Source: Gymnopus androsaceus JB14 (lineage: Eukaryota; Basidiomycota; Agaricomycetes; Agaricales; Omphalotaceae). Taken from it: a DNA stretch of 64,000 bases. The notes under the pieces are model-generated. The model was not told the DNA's origin and made no database searches. It saw only the letters and a program-made list of their open reading frames with translations. Below are positions 23,233 through 33,691 of the stretch, piece by piece. A program made the translations under genes and the position numbers. The stretch spans positions 62,001 to 126,000 of the forward strand of contig ML769485.1 in the NCBI GenBank assembly GCA_009733575.1, in the 5' to 3' direction. The number at the start of each line of letters is the position of its first letter. The stretch's first letter is position 1.

Positions 23233-25442
23233 TTAGTTCATCGCCTCCTCAATTTGCTTCCTCCATCTGTACTGGATATCCACTGCCTCTCGGAATATTT
23301 TATATTTGGCCTCAATCAGCTTTTTCTCCCTGCCAGATGTCGCAGGTTTGACAATGGTTCCTGGAGGAGTCATTTCCACCTGCGAATGAAAACGAAAGAA
23401 TTAGCGACGGGAAGAAAGTCGAGAATAGATTCAATGACTCACCATGATCTTCCATAAAAGCTCTCCTTGTTCGTCTTCGCTCATACCCGCGACACCTTTT
23501 TGTGCTGCTTCAGCAGCGTACCTACCAAGCATAGCCGCCCCAAGGGGCACAGCACCTCCCTCGTCGAAGGGTAACACAACGGGCATTCCACAGGTATCGG
23601 CAAAAAGCTGCATCATCGGGATGTTCTTCGCCTGACTACCGCTCATGTAGATGGAGGTAATACTATGGCCTTTGTTATTCATCTCATCGACAATGTGACG
23701 AGTCTGGAGAGCAATTGCTTCTAGCGTTACGTTGTATTTCCGTGCAAGGTCATTAAGCCCGTCGTCCTATGTATAGGTCAACGGCCGAAAAAAAAAATAG
23801 AGAATTTAACTTACGAGAGCAAGACCGACGAAAGACCCTCTCATCCGGGGATCAGCGATTGGTGACCTGTTGCCTGCACGGCGTAGTGAGCTTGGATAAA
23901 CGATATCCTTCAACATGAAAACTTACCATGTAGATCTGGGTAGAAATGCATATCCTTGGTGAGTTCAGTCAAGCTCTCGGCGCCGTTCTCTTTCTTCATT
24001 TTTTGCAGAAGCTCTTGAAGAACTATGAAATATCGTTAGAACCGCGAGAATCCCGGCTCTAGCGCAACGCGTACCTGCAAAAATGTTGGTTTTCTGGTCC
24101 TCAGCCAACTTTTGGAGTCGAGGGTATGCCGGGTGAGTTTTAATCATAAAGTCAATGAGCTATCGGCAGCATTAATTGATGTTTGCATTCAAGAAAAGAG
24201 AAATTCTCACCTGTCCGGTGGACGATTGGCCTCCTTCGTTCATCCACCATCCTTGGAAGACAGGGTCCTGGATAACGCGTTAGACCGAGTTACGAACCTG
24301 ATCCTGTTCAAACCTTGTACGGTCCCCAAACTCCGTTGACAAAGACACCTTCCCGGCTCTGTCAATAGAATGTCAGTACAAGCCTAATCAGATTCAACCC
24401 TAGCTTACCTGGACGATATGGCACGTACTTGTACCAGCGCAAGCAGCGAGACGATGTCTGGACTCGTCAATAGATGGGATTGCTTCAGAAAGCTTTCCAT
24501 CTTCCTTGTATCGCCCTGCGACGGTTCCCAGCCATCCGGCATAGCTAAAAATACAAATGATTGAGGGCAGATAAGCAAGACAAGACGAACATACGCGTCA
24601 ATAACAGCACTACCAACGGGTGTGCCTTCGACAAGACCGAGTTCTTCTGCAGCTTGCTTCGATAGCCCATTTCCTACTGGCTTACCGGCAGTCAACACTT
24701 CCCCATTCGCTGCTCCCAGTTGCTTGTAGTTGGTCTTTACCAGCTCCTCGAGCCCGATCTTTTCGAAAAAGTCGGCTTGCCAGCCGCTTTTCGGTACGAA
24801 GGAGCACTTGCAAGTAACGGAGCAGCAAGAACGGGTACTGTCCGTCGTAGCGCGGTAGGTTAAGAAATCCGGGAGATCGAAGAATTGGCAGCGGGAGAAG
24901 AGGGAAGGCTCCATGTGATTTTTGAGCCACAGAGTCTTTGGGATCTCCATCTCGAGCTGTGATTAGAGTATGGATGAATATATGAGAAATATGTACGGTT
25001 CTAAACGCGCACTTACACTCATCGTTCCACCAACATAGTCCAATACTACCGATCCAGTACTATTGATCAGTTCTGCCTCCTTCTCCGCACGATGATCTGC
25101 CCATAATATAATATTGCGTTCGCCGTTCTGTCCCAGATCTTTACCTTTGGTGACAACAACTGGGTCACCATTGAAATCGGAGACCGCCAAAGAGCAAGTA
25201 GCATCAAAGGAAAGACCTTTTACTGAAGAAGGAGAGACCTTTGATTCTGCCAGGCATTTCTTTATACAAGTAGAAATCGAATCCCAGATGTTGTTGGTAG
25301 ATTGCTCGAAGATTCGGTGATCATCGTGATCGCGCCAGGTTGTGGTTTCCTTTGTGTGAGAAGCGATGGTTTTACCGTGGTCATCAACGAGAACAGCGCG
25401 CGCAGAGCCGGTACCAACGTCTACGCCAATGTAATAGCTCAT
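23233..25442 (-). CDS. FGGY-family sugar kinase, D-ribulokinase-like
   Basis: 578 residues in ten exons: 25442-25017, 24956-24595, 24544-24409, 24358-24314, 24267-24211, 24159-24075, 24022-23927, 23873-23815, 23766-23443 and 23379-23233. All introns are GT-AG, 46-63 bp, and the sum is in frame. The N-terminal ATPase fold starts YYIGVDVGTGSARAVLVD. The substrate/signature region has GWWMNEGGQSSTGQLI. The C-terminal FGGY part has SGSQAKNIPMMQLFADT and DEGGAVPLGAAMLG, the second phosphate-binding segment. This resembles the human FGGY/yeast YDR109C branch, reported to phosphorylate D-ribulose; substrate is inferred. ATG 25442 matches the usual start; an in-frame ATG at 25475 adds 11 residues. 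The element at 25514-25524 lies 72 bp upstream. Confidence 0.88.
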
Positions 25443-25513
25443 GGTGGTAAAAAAGGTGGAGTTGGAGTATGACATCGCGAAATTCAAATGCAACCCCGTT
25501 CCGGGGTCCGAAA

Positions 25514-25524
25514 ATAAGCGCCCA
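25514..25524. promoter_or_regulatory. Shared upstream element ATAAGCGCCCA (FGGY kinase)
   Basis: Fourth copy of the 11-mer found upstream of the F-box genes. This gene is not their paralogue, so the match is not explained by gene duplication. Confidence 0.4.
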
Positions 25525-25764
25525 TCTCCCCCGCACCCATTCTCCAAACAATCTCTAAATCGTCTTATAGCAGAAGACTTGATTTGTGACTTCTCAAGCT
25601 GGTAAATACTCTCCAAAATCACGAAAATGCAACAACTCTCAGATGCGACTCGATGTAGGTCAATTGGTATGTTCACGTAGGCTGACGTTCTTTAACTTTC
25701 TTTAATGATGCAAAATCTGCAGTAACTTTAGAAAGTTCAATTCAGCAGAAGTTCCGCGTAGCTC

Positions 25765-26525
25765 GTCAGGCCTCAGGACCGGATCCAATTTCAGCAACTC
25801 GTCTGCTTCCTTCTCCGCGGCCGTCGCTACAATTAACCCTTTCCAACGAAGAGCTGGGTATATCGTCTCTGTCCCTATCGTGCTGATTTCACACCAGGCC
25901 CAAGCCAGTTAAATTATATTTGAACAAATTCGTTGTCCTACATCCCTCTTCAAGAACAATTCTCTGACGGGCCTGTGGCTTTGATGTCGATGAATGCAAC
26001 TCTCGCTGCTATAGCCTCGGGAATAGCGTCATCATGCAGTGTCTTACGGAAAGTCGAAGAGACTCGAGACGTAGCTCCTATGCCGGCTTGCAGGAGATTT
26101 GCCTGTGCTGCATATACAACAGGAGAAAGATTTGAATTGCCGAAGCAACACGAAGGGCGACCAGCCTCTGATGGACCAAGACCTTGGGATCGTCGTCCAT
26201 TCACCACCGTACACGACCCCATCCTTGTGATTACATTGTTCAAAATGGCGGATTTACTATTGGGCGCGTGCCAAGATTCCCCATATCAAAGCAGTCAAAA
26301 ACACAGAAACTCGAGACCCAGGAAGTGGCTTGTTCTTGTTCCTGACCAGAGCCATGCAATCCGCTTTCAGCTTTGCTAGATCAGTGTCGCTGATGAACCT
26401 CGAGCTCAGCCCATCCTGTCACGAAATAAGGGGAGGAAGAGGACCTGAAGGAGACGATATTGTTGTGCCAGGTATCATCGAAGGGGGACTTCTATGGGGA
26501 CAAATTAAAGTTACAGGACCCTAAC
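25765..26525 (-). pseudogene. Truncated HXXXD acyltransferase pseudogene
   Basis: Minus-strand relic of exon 2 of the acyltransferases at 41.9 and 43.6 kb. Recognisable pieces in order are a ...TIPG..SPS.. linker, LAKLKADCMALV, VNGRRSQGLGPSEAGRPS, ATSRVSSTFRKTLHDDAIPEAIAARVAFI and, at the end, GLIVAT..EKEADELL. Stops and frame changes interrupt it, and the segment with the DFGLG motif is degraded. Exon 1 and the HXXXD region are absent. It marks an old family copy about 16 kb from the intact pair, in opposite orientation. Confidence 0.8.
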
Positions 26526-26690
26526 AGCAAAGAATAAGCCATAGCAAAGTCCTTCCATCCGGAAGAGTTGAGCCCAAGCGCCTATAGGAAAGAATACAAT
26601 GCAATTGTATACACATTAATGTAGACACGGATTGTAATCTACCCAAACACCAAACACAAACATGTCGAGCCTGTTTGCCTAAGCTTCCGT

Positions 26691-29072
26691 TTATTGCCCA
26701 TCGTCAAGCATTGCGACATTGTGTTTTATGAGCTCTACTGAAGTCTCATCTTTCGGTGTGATACTGCATGTAAACGGCTTTGGTCGACTTGCCATTCCCG
26801 TTGTATAGTGCCTAGGAGGAATCACCGGTTTACCATCCGCTCCTATAGTGGGTGTAATATTAAAACACTGCAAGGTCGCAGCGATATGCAGGAAGAGTGA
26901 ATTTTCTGCCATGAAGCGACCAGGACATATCCGACGACCCTAAAGCAGCGAAAGCCGGCAGTCAGTTTAGCACAAAGAATGGTAGAGAAACATCACATAC
27001 CCAGCCGAAAGCGATAGTATTGGGATTGCGTGGTCCGCCATTTTTGGCATCGGGTACTCCGATGAAACGTTCAGGACGGAAGGTCATTGGGTCCGGATAC
27101 ATGTTCTCATCGTGAGCCTATTGATAGTATAAAGTGAGCGACTTCGGACCAGTGGATATAAGTATTTGAGACGCACAATGCCCCATTGGTTTGCAATCAT
27201 TGTTGTACCTGGTCAAGGAGAAGTTCAGCGATAATTGCTCATTTTTTCACTCTCTCTCTTTACCTTTGGGAATAAAGTAACCATTGTAGACCTTTCGTGT
27301 ATGGTTATTGGAGTTCACGGTTCAAAAACAACAAGTTCACTCACATCGTCTTCAGAAACACGATGCGGTACACCCAGACTGCACGCGAAGTGGGGAGCAA
27401 TGTCAGTCGCAAAGTGGGGAGGAATGTCAGTCGCGACTTACGGAATAACTAGTGGGGACGTTTGTCAGTCGCGATTACAGACAGTTTAGCTATTGGAAAC
27501 TTACCCTGCTCCCATCGATATGTCTCCTGAACTATAGCATTTATGTAGGGAAGATGCTCACGGTCACCGATGTTGGGCAGTCGATCTTTACCTACCACAC
27601 GGTTAAGCTCCTCGTGAGCTTTCTTCTGCACCTCTGGCTCGTGAAGCATAGCCAGGAAGAACGTCAAAAGAGAGGAAAGAATCGTATCCGCGCCAGCTAG
27701 CAGCCCATCCGATTACTAAGGTGAACGATTCCGTTGAGTGTGCACTCACTGGCATACATGACCGCGCAAGCTTTCTGCTTCATCTTCATCTCCTCCATCT
27801 CATCTTTCGACGCAAGCCCCTTCTGTTCCACCAACGCAGTGAAAAAACTTGGCTTGGCTTTGCCTTCCGCCAACTGCTGCTGTGCCCAAGCCCACGGTTT
27901 CTCCTGAAGTTCCTGTGCCAATTCCCATCCTTCGCGCGCGACACGTTTAAATCCCGCTCCCGGAAACCATTCTGGCACGTATTTCAATACGGGGAACAAA
28001 TCTACCAGATACGCGCCTGGACGAGCAGCGGAGACCATAGCCAATTGAGCCTCTTCGGCAATACGTATGAATTCATCGTTCTCTGTGGGCTGATAGCCAA
28101 ATGCTGATGTACGAATTCAGTATGAAAGATTCAGGAAGCAGTGGAAGTAGAGCCCTTACCAATCTTCATAAGCACGGTACCAGTTGTGCTAAATCGATTA
28201 CCAATGAGCCGATGAAGCCAGAAAGTATAAGAGTATAACTCACACGCGGAGAATATCATCGAAGGCTTCAGGGTTCTGGAGCAACTTCGAAAGAGAAATG
28301 ATCATCTCTCGCTGTGGCAACCGATATTAAAACGGGATGGAGGAGCGCGACACGGAAAGCGTACTGTTTGAATAGGAAGGTACTGTTCAGAGGCACGAAC
28401 ATTGAAGCCAAAGTGGAATATCTTTCGTGCGTTTGTATACTCTGGACTATATGGTTGAAGGCCTAAGAAGCATCCGTATCAGCGAATGCCCAACAGTTGA
28501 GTCAAAGCGAAACATTCGGACGAACCCATGTTGAAATCCCAGCCCATACTTGTGGACAGTTTGTCGGACAAGAATGAAAAGTACTTAAAAATAAGACTCA
28601 CAGGTCTCTAACCATAGGCATCGGGGGTCTATCCGAGTAGATAGAAGAACGATTATCCAACAAGTCGGTTGCGACTTTGGCACTATTAATGATGCACATC
28701 TTGGTCCCGAGTATGTCGATCATCAAGAGAGGACCTTTGAAGGAGATTCTGAGCATTTGAGCCAGGAGAAAGAATCTGGAATTGCTTACCATAAGTCTTG
28801 CCCCATTCTGTGAATGTTAGCCATTCTATTACGGGGATTTATTACTTTGGGTCCGTGAAGTTAAAAATAGTTCACGCACCCTCCGAAGATGGCATATCTG
28901 GGACATTCCCTACGAAAGGTATCGCGCTTGGCTTTGGTCCTGGAGGGTAGGGAAGACCGTTGGGATTACGAGAACGATTTCTGTAAATCGAAATCGAGTA
29001 AAGCGTCGTGAGTACGACCAGCATCACCGCAACCGGCCATGACTTCTCGAATGCGAGTGGGGAAGAATCCAT
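26691..29072 (-). CDS. Cytochrome P450 monooxygenase with a 7-nt microexon
   Basis: 524 residues in 15 exons: 29072-28880, 28807-28790, 28734-28602, 28548-28526, 28462-28365, 28311-28244, 28188-28160, 28103-27750, 27696-27505, 27448-27442, 27378-27345, 27291-27264, 27208-27177, 27117-27001 and 26939-26691. The sum is exactly in frame. The N-terminal membrane anchor is at about residues 14-31, then the hinge PYPPGPKP. The I-helix has GADTI, the K-helix ExxR is at 363-366, FRPERF is at 416-421, and the heme loop FGWGRRICPGRF carries the Cys ligand at 447. Exon 10 (7 nt) supplies VIP, giving the continuous segment RWEQVIPLGVPHRVSEDD. It is an ER-bound oxidase of unknown substrate, likely in secondary metabolism or detoxification. 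Confidence 0.9.
27387..27472 (-). repeat. 24-bp intronic repeats flanking the P450 microexon
   Basis: Three copies of a unit that starts GCGACTGACA and ends in TCCCCACT: 27387-27410, 27411-27434 and a shorter one at about 27451-27472. Two lie in the intron downstream of the microexon and one in the intron upstream. Each contains CTGAC, a plausible branch site, followed by pyrimidines, so the units look like duplicated intron 3' halves. Confidence 0.75.
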
Positions 29073-29404
29073 CGAGGAGATAAAAAACTCTTCCGCGATA
29101 GAGAGCGCAAGTAGAAAACAGCGAACTGAAGATAACCCTTGGATACATACTATTGAACAAAGTTACATACTATTGAATAAAGTTCACCGGATCAGAAAAA
29201 AAATCATGTGTCAGAAAACTAGACCCCTAACTGGGATGAGAATGTATGTAAAACGGCGTTGTAGGTGAGATAATTGGGGACAACTTGATATATTGTATAA
29301 TACAGTATACAGAAACCTGGACCCGAAACATTGTTGGATACTATTCTGTGCAACTCTGAAGGGTTTGTCTTGATTTGATTTTTGAATTTTGATTCGAACT
29401 ATGC
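29073..29404. other. P450 5' flank and start of repeat block
   Basis: Promoter side of the P450. A 10-bp word ACATACTATT is duplicated near 29146 and 29166. No gene. Confidence 0.45.
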
Positions 29405-29627
29405 GAGGAGACGAAGATTCCGATCGCTGATATAGTCTCACGGTAAGGGGGGGTATCAAAAAGGAAGGAGTCTAGACAAGGCCATCGGCGCTAAGGGGCT
29501 TTAGCACTCTGAAACAGCGTGTCGGTTGCCAGATGCCAAAAGTCCTTGCTCTGGACTCCTTCCTTTTTGGTACCCCCCTCCCCCCCTACCATGAGACTAT
29601 ATCAGCGATCGGAATCTTTGTCTCCTC
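29405..29627. repeat. Inverted repeat, arms of about 70 bp
   Basis: The left arm 29405-29472 and right arm 29554-29627 are imperfect reverse complements. They share GATTCCGATCGCTGATATAG and a G-run/AAAAAGGAAGGAGT end. The 81-bp spacer shows no gene. It may be a small MITE or a foldback remnant; flanking duplications are not clear. Confidence 0.7.
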
Positions 29628-29958
29628 TTGGCAAGGCTTATGTTTTGATCATCAGCAAAACCTGTATTTTCACTGGAGAAAACCCATTCATTTGGGATAT
29701 CTCTGGAGCAAGGTACCCTATTCCAGAGACCTCTGGAGATGTGAGACCTGGTGCACAAAATGGATCTTGAACCAATGTATCCCAAATGTCTTGCACCTAG
29801 ATGTAGGTGGAGACCAAATGCAACCATCCAGGGTAAGTTGTAACCGTGCCGTAAGGTGGGTCTGGACAGTAGTATGAGTGTTGTATGGAACAGTACAAGC
29901 CTCAGAGGTGCAAGGAACAGTGTATGGGCCACCTAATGATGTAATCAGGAGGAAGCGG

Positions 29959-30283
29959 TGTTGGAATTTGATAAATTCAGTTTTGCAAGCTGGATTCGGC
30001 AACTCTACAGAAGTATTATTATCACTGACATCACTCATTCTAACTATGGATTATTTACCCTTCCTACCCACTATGGTGTAATCTCTTGCAACAATGTGAT
30101 ATCATTACTTCTCATGATATCCACTTATGATACTTGATACTTATGACATGTGAACTCTTAACAAGTATATAAACAAGTAGTACTTCAGTATGTACTTCAC
30201 TCGTTTGCCTCCGGGCCCAAGAGAAGTCAAACGTTCAATCATAACTCTTTTACTGCCTATGCTTTAAATTGTTTATTCCCACA
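29959..30283. mobile_element. Solo LTR of a copia-like retrotransposon
   Basis: 325 bp starting TGTTGGAATT and ending TTATTCCCACA, flanked by a perfect 5-bp direct repeat AGCGG (29954-29958 and 30284-30288). Copy B at about 59041-59055 lacks this segment and represents the empty site. It contains a TATATAAAC promoter-like word near 30167. No internal retrotransposon sequence remains, as expected after LTR-LTR recombination. Confidence 0.85.
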
Positions 30284-30420
30284 AGCGGGTGGTATTGTGG
30301 TCCAACAACCAGAAGTGAGTGGAAGCAGATGGAATATAGATGAAGGGGTGGTTCAAAAAGGTGCAATAAGTCCAAATGTGGATAATGTGGGTGGAATACA
30401 GCAAATGTGGATGGAATAGA

Positions 30421-30525
30421 GATAATAGGGTGGGAGCAGATGGAATAGGATGAAAGCGGATGGGAATAGCGTGGGAGCGGATGGAATAGGGTGAAAGCGG
30501 ATGGAATTGGGTGAAAGTGGATGGT
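30421..30525. repeat. Minisatellite, about 20-bp GATGGAAT unit
   Basis: Tandem degenerate units of the form GGGTGAAAGCGGATGGAATA. The related array in copy B (about 59160-59410) is longer, so copy number has changed since the copies split. Confidence 0.8.
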
Positions 30526-30699
30526 GCCAGAGGTTCTAGAGGTGGCAAAACCCAAAGAGGAAGCTCCTGGGGAGCTTTGGTCATAAAGTCATAAACAGAG
30601 ATAGAAGACAGTGAGCTCTGGTACATAGATTTGGTATCTATGGACGGAGCCTTGCAGTTAATGCAGATGACAGTGAGCCTTCAAATGGAGCTTGGAAGG

Positions 30700-31440
30700 C
30701 ACAACTTGGTGCAGCTCCTGTTGCACCTTATTCTCAAATTGGATTAAAAACCCAATTTGGGAAGACACCGAGTCATTTTCACAACTCGGTGCTCCATAAT
30801 GCATCTTGCATTGTGGAAAACACACCCCAGCTCGAAACATTCATGCTGAACATTCTGGTGTGACTCTGGTAACACCTAATTCCCAAATTGGATTAAAGCC
30901 CCAATTTGGGAATTCTTCTCAATTGTGTGCTTCTGCACATGAAATGAGCCTTCATAATGTGAGGAACATCATGAAGAACTTCGTCCCAGCTTGACCCTCA
31001 TGTTCCCCGGAATGTTCTGGTGTGGTTCTAGCCCTGCCAAATTCCTGGATTGGATTAAAAGCCCAATTCAGGAACTCTTCTCAATCCTGTGGTTCTGCAT
31101 ACAATTCAAGCCCGCATGATGTACCCTGCATCATGAAAAGCTCACCCCAGCTTGATCCTAGTCGAGCTGATCATTGATACGTTCAAATTGAACATTTTGG
31201 TGCAGCTCTGGATGCACCAAATTCCCAAATTGGGTCAAATACCCAATTTGGGAAGTCACCAAGTTGTGAAAATGATTTGGTGACCCACAATGCTCCCGCA
31301 TTGTGCAAAACCAAGTCCAGCTTGACTATAGCCAAGCTGGACCCTTCTACATTCATACTGAACATGTAGGTGTGGCTCCGGCTGCACCCAATTCCCAAAT
31401 TGGGCTAATACCGCCAATTTGGGAATTCTAGTGCCAGCAT
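30700..31440. repeat. Tandem array of about 165-bp hairpin units
   Basis: Five degenerate units, each centred on a hairpin of the type CCCAAATTGG-loop-CCAATTTGGG, at about 30735, 30880, 31043, 31222 and 31390. Between hairpins the units share a CATTGTG/CATCATG hairpin, a CACCCCAGCTTGA-like word and a TTCTGGTGTG(G)CTCTGG word. The stems are conserved by compensating changes (AAATTGG/CCAATTT, GGATTGG/CCAATTC). The loops vary. Confidence 0.75.
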
Positions 31441-32877
31441 ACACACTGGCACAAACAAGCTGCAACCCAATTTATGTTGGGCTAATGGCAATGCTATTTG
31501 CATTACCAAACCAAGCAACTTGGCACTTCAATCACTGTTTGGGTCATCCCAATTCAATGATTTCTTTGAAGCATGTGCAAAAGCACAGGCTGCAAGCCAA
31601 AAGGCTCTCTGTGAAATTTCGGAGTTCATGGAAAAATTTCAGCTTGACTCATGTTGGGCTGATAGCAATGTTCATCACATTGTCAAACCGAGTCATGAAA
31701 ACAACTTGGTGTTTAATAAAGCCAAGGACACAGTCCTTGGCACCATTCAGCTTGACTCTGGTCAAGCTGAATTTAATGATGTTCAATGCAAACATTCTAG
31801 CATGGTTAAGGCCACGCTCACTTTTAATTCTCAGCTCAACCAATATCAAGCTGATGGCAATGTTCATTACATTGCCAAACCAAGTTGTTTTCAACAACTT
31901 GGTTCTTAATAAGCCCAAGGGCCCTGTCCTGGGCACCTGCACATCTGAAGGTGAAATTTCACTGCCAGATGAATCCCTGACACCTCCCATGTCCTCACCT
32001 CCTCCTCCATTTCCTCCTTCTGCTCCTGCTCCTCCCCCTTGCATCAGCAAAAACTGTTTTGGGCCCAGGAGGATCTAAGGTCACCTAGTCCTCTTAGGCA
32101 ACCTGAGGCATCCTAGTTGGCCCAGGAAAAAGGGTAAAACTTTGGACACCTCAGGTATCCTAGTCATCCTAGATGTCTAGTCATCCTAGGTGTCCTAGTC
32201 ATCCTAGGTGTCCTAGGAGATCCTGGGATGTCCTGGGGCATCCTGGGGCATCCTGAGGCATCCTGGGATGGAACCTTATCTAGGATAAAGTCCATCCAGG
32301 ATGCCTCAGGATGCCCCAGGATGCCCCAGGACATCCCAGGATCTCCTAGGACACCTAGGATGACTAGGATACCTGAGGTGTCCAAAGTTTTACCCTTTTT
32401 CCTGGGCCAACTAGGATGCCTCAGGTTACCTAAGAGGACTAGGTGACCTTAGATCCTCCTGGGCCCAAAACAGTTTTTTCTGATGCTTGCATTGATCCAA
32501 AGCCTGGATCAATTCAAGAGGTGAGATTCACCCCTCAGAAGGCCATGCCTTCCAAATTGATGGTGGTACATGGCACCACTGTAAATTCACGTTTTGGCAC
32601 AGCCAGGCCCTCAAAAAGGGACTGGATGGACCAAGTTGCTGCCCAGCAGCTCTGTGAATGGGATCTCCAAGATATTGGAAATTCACAATTCCCTGATCAG
32701 GGAATTTTTTTCAATGTCAATGGGTACCCCGTCAACAAATTACTGGACAGTGGTAAAGACCCACTGTCCAGAAATTGTGGGGGGAAAATCTGTTGTAAAC
32801 TACAACGGATTTCTGAAACTCGCGGAGCAAGCTCAAAATGCGTACAATATTCACCAGCAAGCTTTTTTTCTCTTTGA
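31419..32877 (+). other. Unrecognised element ORF split by a foldback insertion
   Basis: Two open frames, to 32041 and from 32490, become one continuous frame when the foldback element and one CTTG duplicate are removed; the junction reads PPPCIDPKPGSIQ. The left part ends in a proline run (PPPPFPPSAPAPPP). The right part includes DWMDQVAAQQLCEWDLQDIG. A second frame at 32594-32947 (ending FERALDAASLQQNILISVGE) overlaps and may be the true continuation after a frame change near 32745. No known domain is evident. It lies wholly inside the hairpin-dense region. Confidence 0.45.
32042..32485. mobile_element. Foldback element, CATCAG-type, copy 1
   Basis: A near-perfect 444-bp palindrome: arms of about 210 bp and a loop of about 18 bp around 32263-32295. 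Termini are CATCAGCAAAAACTGTTTTG and its inverse. The arms contain repeated CATCCTAGG/CATCCTGGGG words. Flanking CTTG (32038-32041 and 32486-32489) is a likely target duplication, since removing the element plus one CTTG restores an open frame. No transposase inside, so it would be mobilised in trans. The same termini bound 58280-58631. Confidence 0.85.
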
Positions 32878-33185
32878 GAGGGCACTAGATGCTGCTAGTC
32901 TTCAGCAAAATATCCTGATAAGTGTTGGGGAACATTTTGCAATTTGACCCAATAAAATTAAAGAAAAAAAAATTGCCCTAGAAGAGTATTTGCCAAATAT
33001 TCTGATAGGGAGCAGAACTTCAGATTCTCTGCAAAATATTTGTCAAAAACAGGGAAAATATCACAAAATATTTGGCAAATATCAGAATTAAGGTTAATTA
33101 GGGTTACCTGAAAAAGCAATGTTTTGAGCAGTTCTTGTGCAAACCCTAACATAGAGAACTGATCAAAACATTGCCAAACCTTTGG

Positions 33186-33321
33186 TTTGCATAGGTTAGG
33201 GGTTAGGGGTTGGGGTTAGGGTTCAGGGGTTAAGGATAAAAATGGGGGTGCAGGGGCTTGCCCCCACTATTACTAGGTTAGGAGTGAGATTAGGGTTAGG
33301 GTTAGGGTCAGGGTTGGATAG
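33186..33321. repeat. Interstitial telomere-like TTAGGG repeats
   Basis: Two short tracts of degenerate TTAGGG (about 33195-33235 and 33275-33321), such as GGTTAGGGGTTAGGGGTT and ATTAGGGTTAGGGTTAGGGT, separated by a G-rich/C-rich hairpin. TTAGGG is the telomere repeat of most basidiomycetes. Position inside repeats means an internal tract, not a chromosome end. Confidence 0.75.
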
Positions 33322-33691
33322 GGGATGATCTGACAAATCCAAGAGGAGTGTCAGTTTTTTCCCACGATGCCTTGTTCTTGAGATATAAAATTGCCAAATT
33401 TGGCAGGGCCACAGTGGCTGTAAAAATTGATCGGACCTTACATAAAGCATCAGAAAGGCTAAAGAATGGCTTACCTAATAGAATCAGCATCATAACTTTG
33501 CACAGCCACCACTTAATGGCCAGAAAACACTGATTCAATTTTATCAGGTCAAATTGCAAAACATTCACCAACACTTATTGGGATATTTGGCAAAGGCTTA
33601 GTGGAATCAGCTGGAGAGGGGGAGGGCCAGTGTAGAAATACACTAGCTCACTATACATCTCAAGTATGTGGGATTAAAAATCCCTCAAAAC

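Larger units (their letters stand above)
29740..30700. repeat. Dispersed repeat, copy A, carrying a solo LTR
   Basis: Matches 58850-59590 closely over GGTGGGTCTGGACAGTAGTA, AGGTGCAAGGAACAGTGTA, the TGGTATTGTGGTCCAACAAC segment and the following minisatellite. Copy A differs mainly by the 325-bp LTR inserted at 29959. Past about 30700 the copies diverge. In copy B the repeat adjoins a copia RNase H fragment, so it probably belongs to a retrotransposon internal region. Confidence 0.8.

Noticed and set aside
27379..27504. The P450 looked broken by a minisatellite insertion between the K-helix and LGVPH.
   Set aside because: A 7-nt microexon with proper splice signals restores the frame and the conserved residues, so the gene reads as intact.
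23233..29072. A secondary-metabolite cluster of kinase, P450 and acyltransferases.
   Set aside because: No polyketide, peptide or terpene synthase is present, and the genes are divided by repeats and housekeeping genes.
30700..31440. The regularly spaced hairpins as a CRISPR array.
   Set aside because: The repeats are degenerate, about 165 bp apart and in a fungal genome; there are no uniform repeats or spacers and no cas genes.
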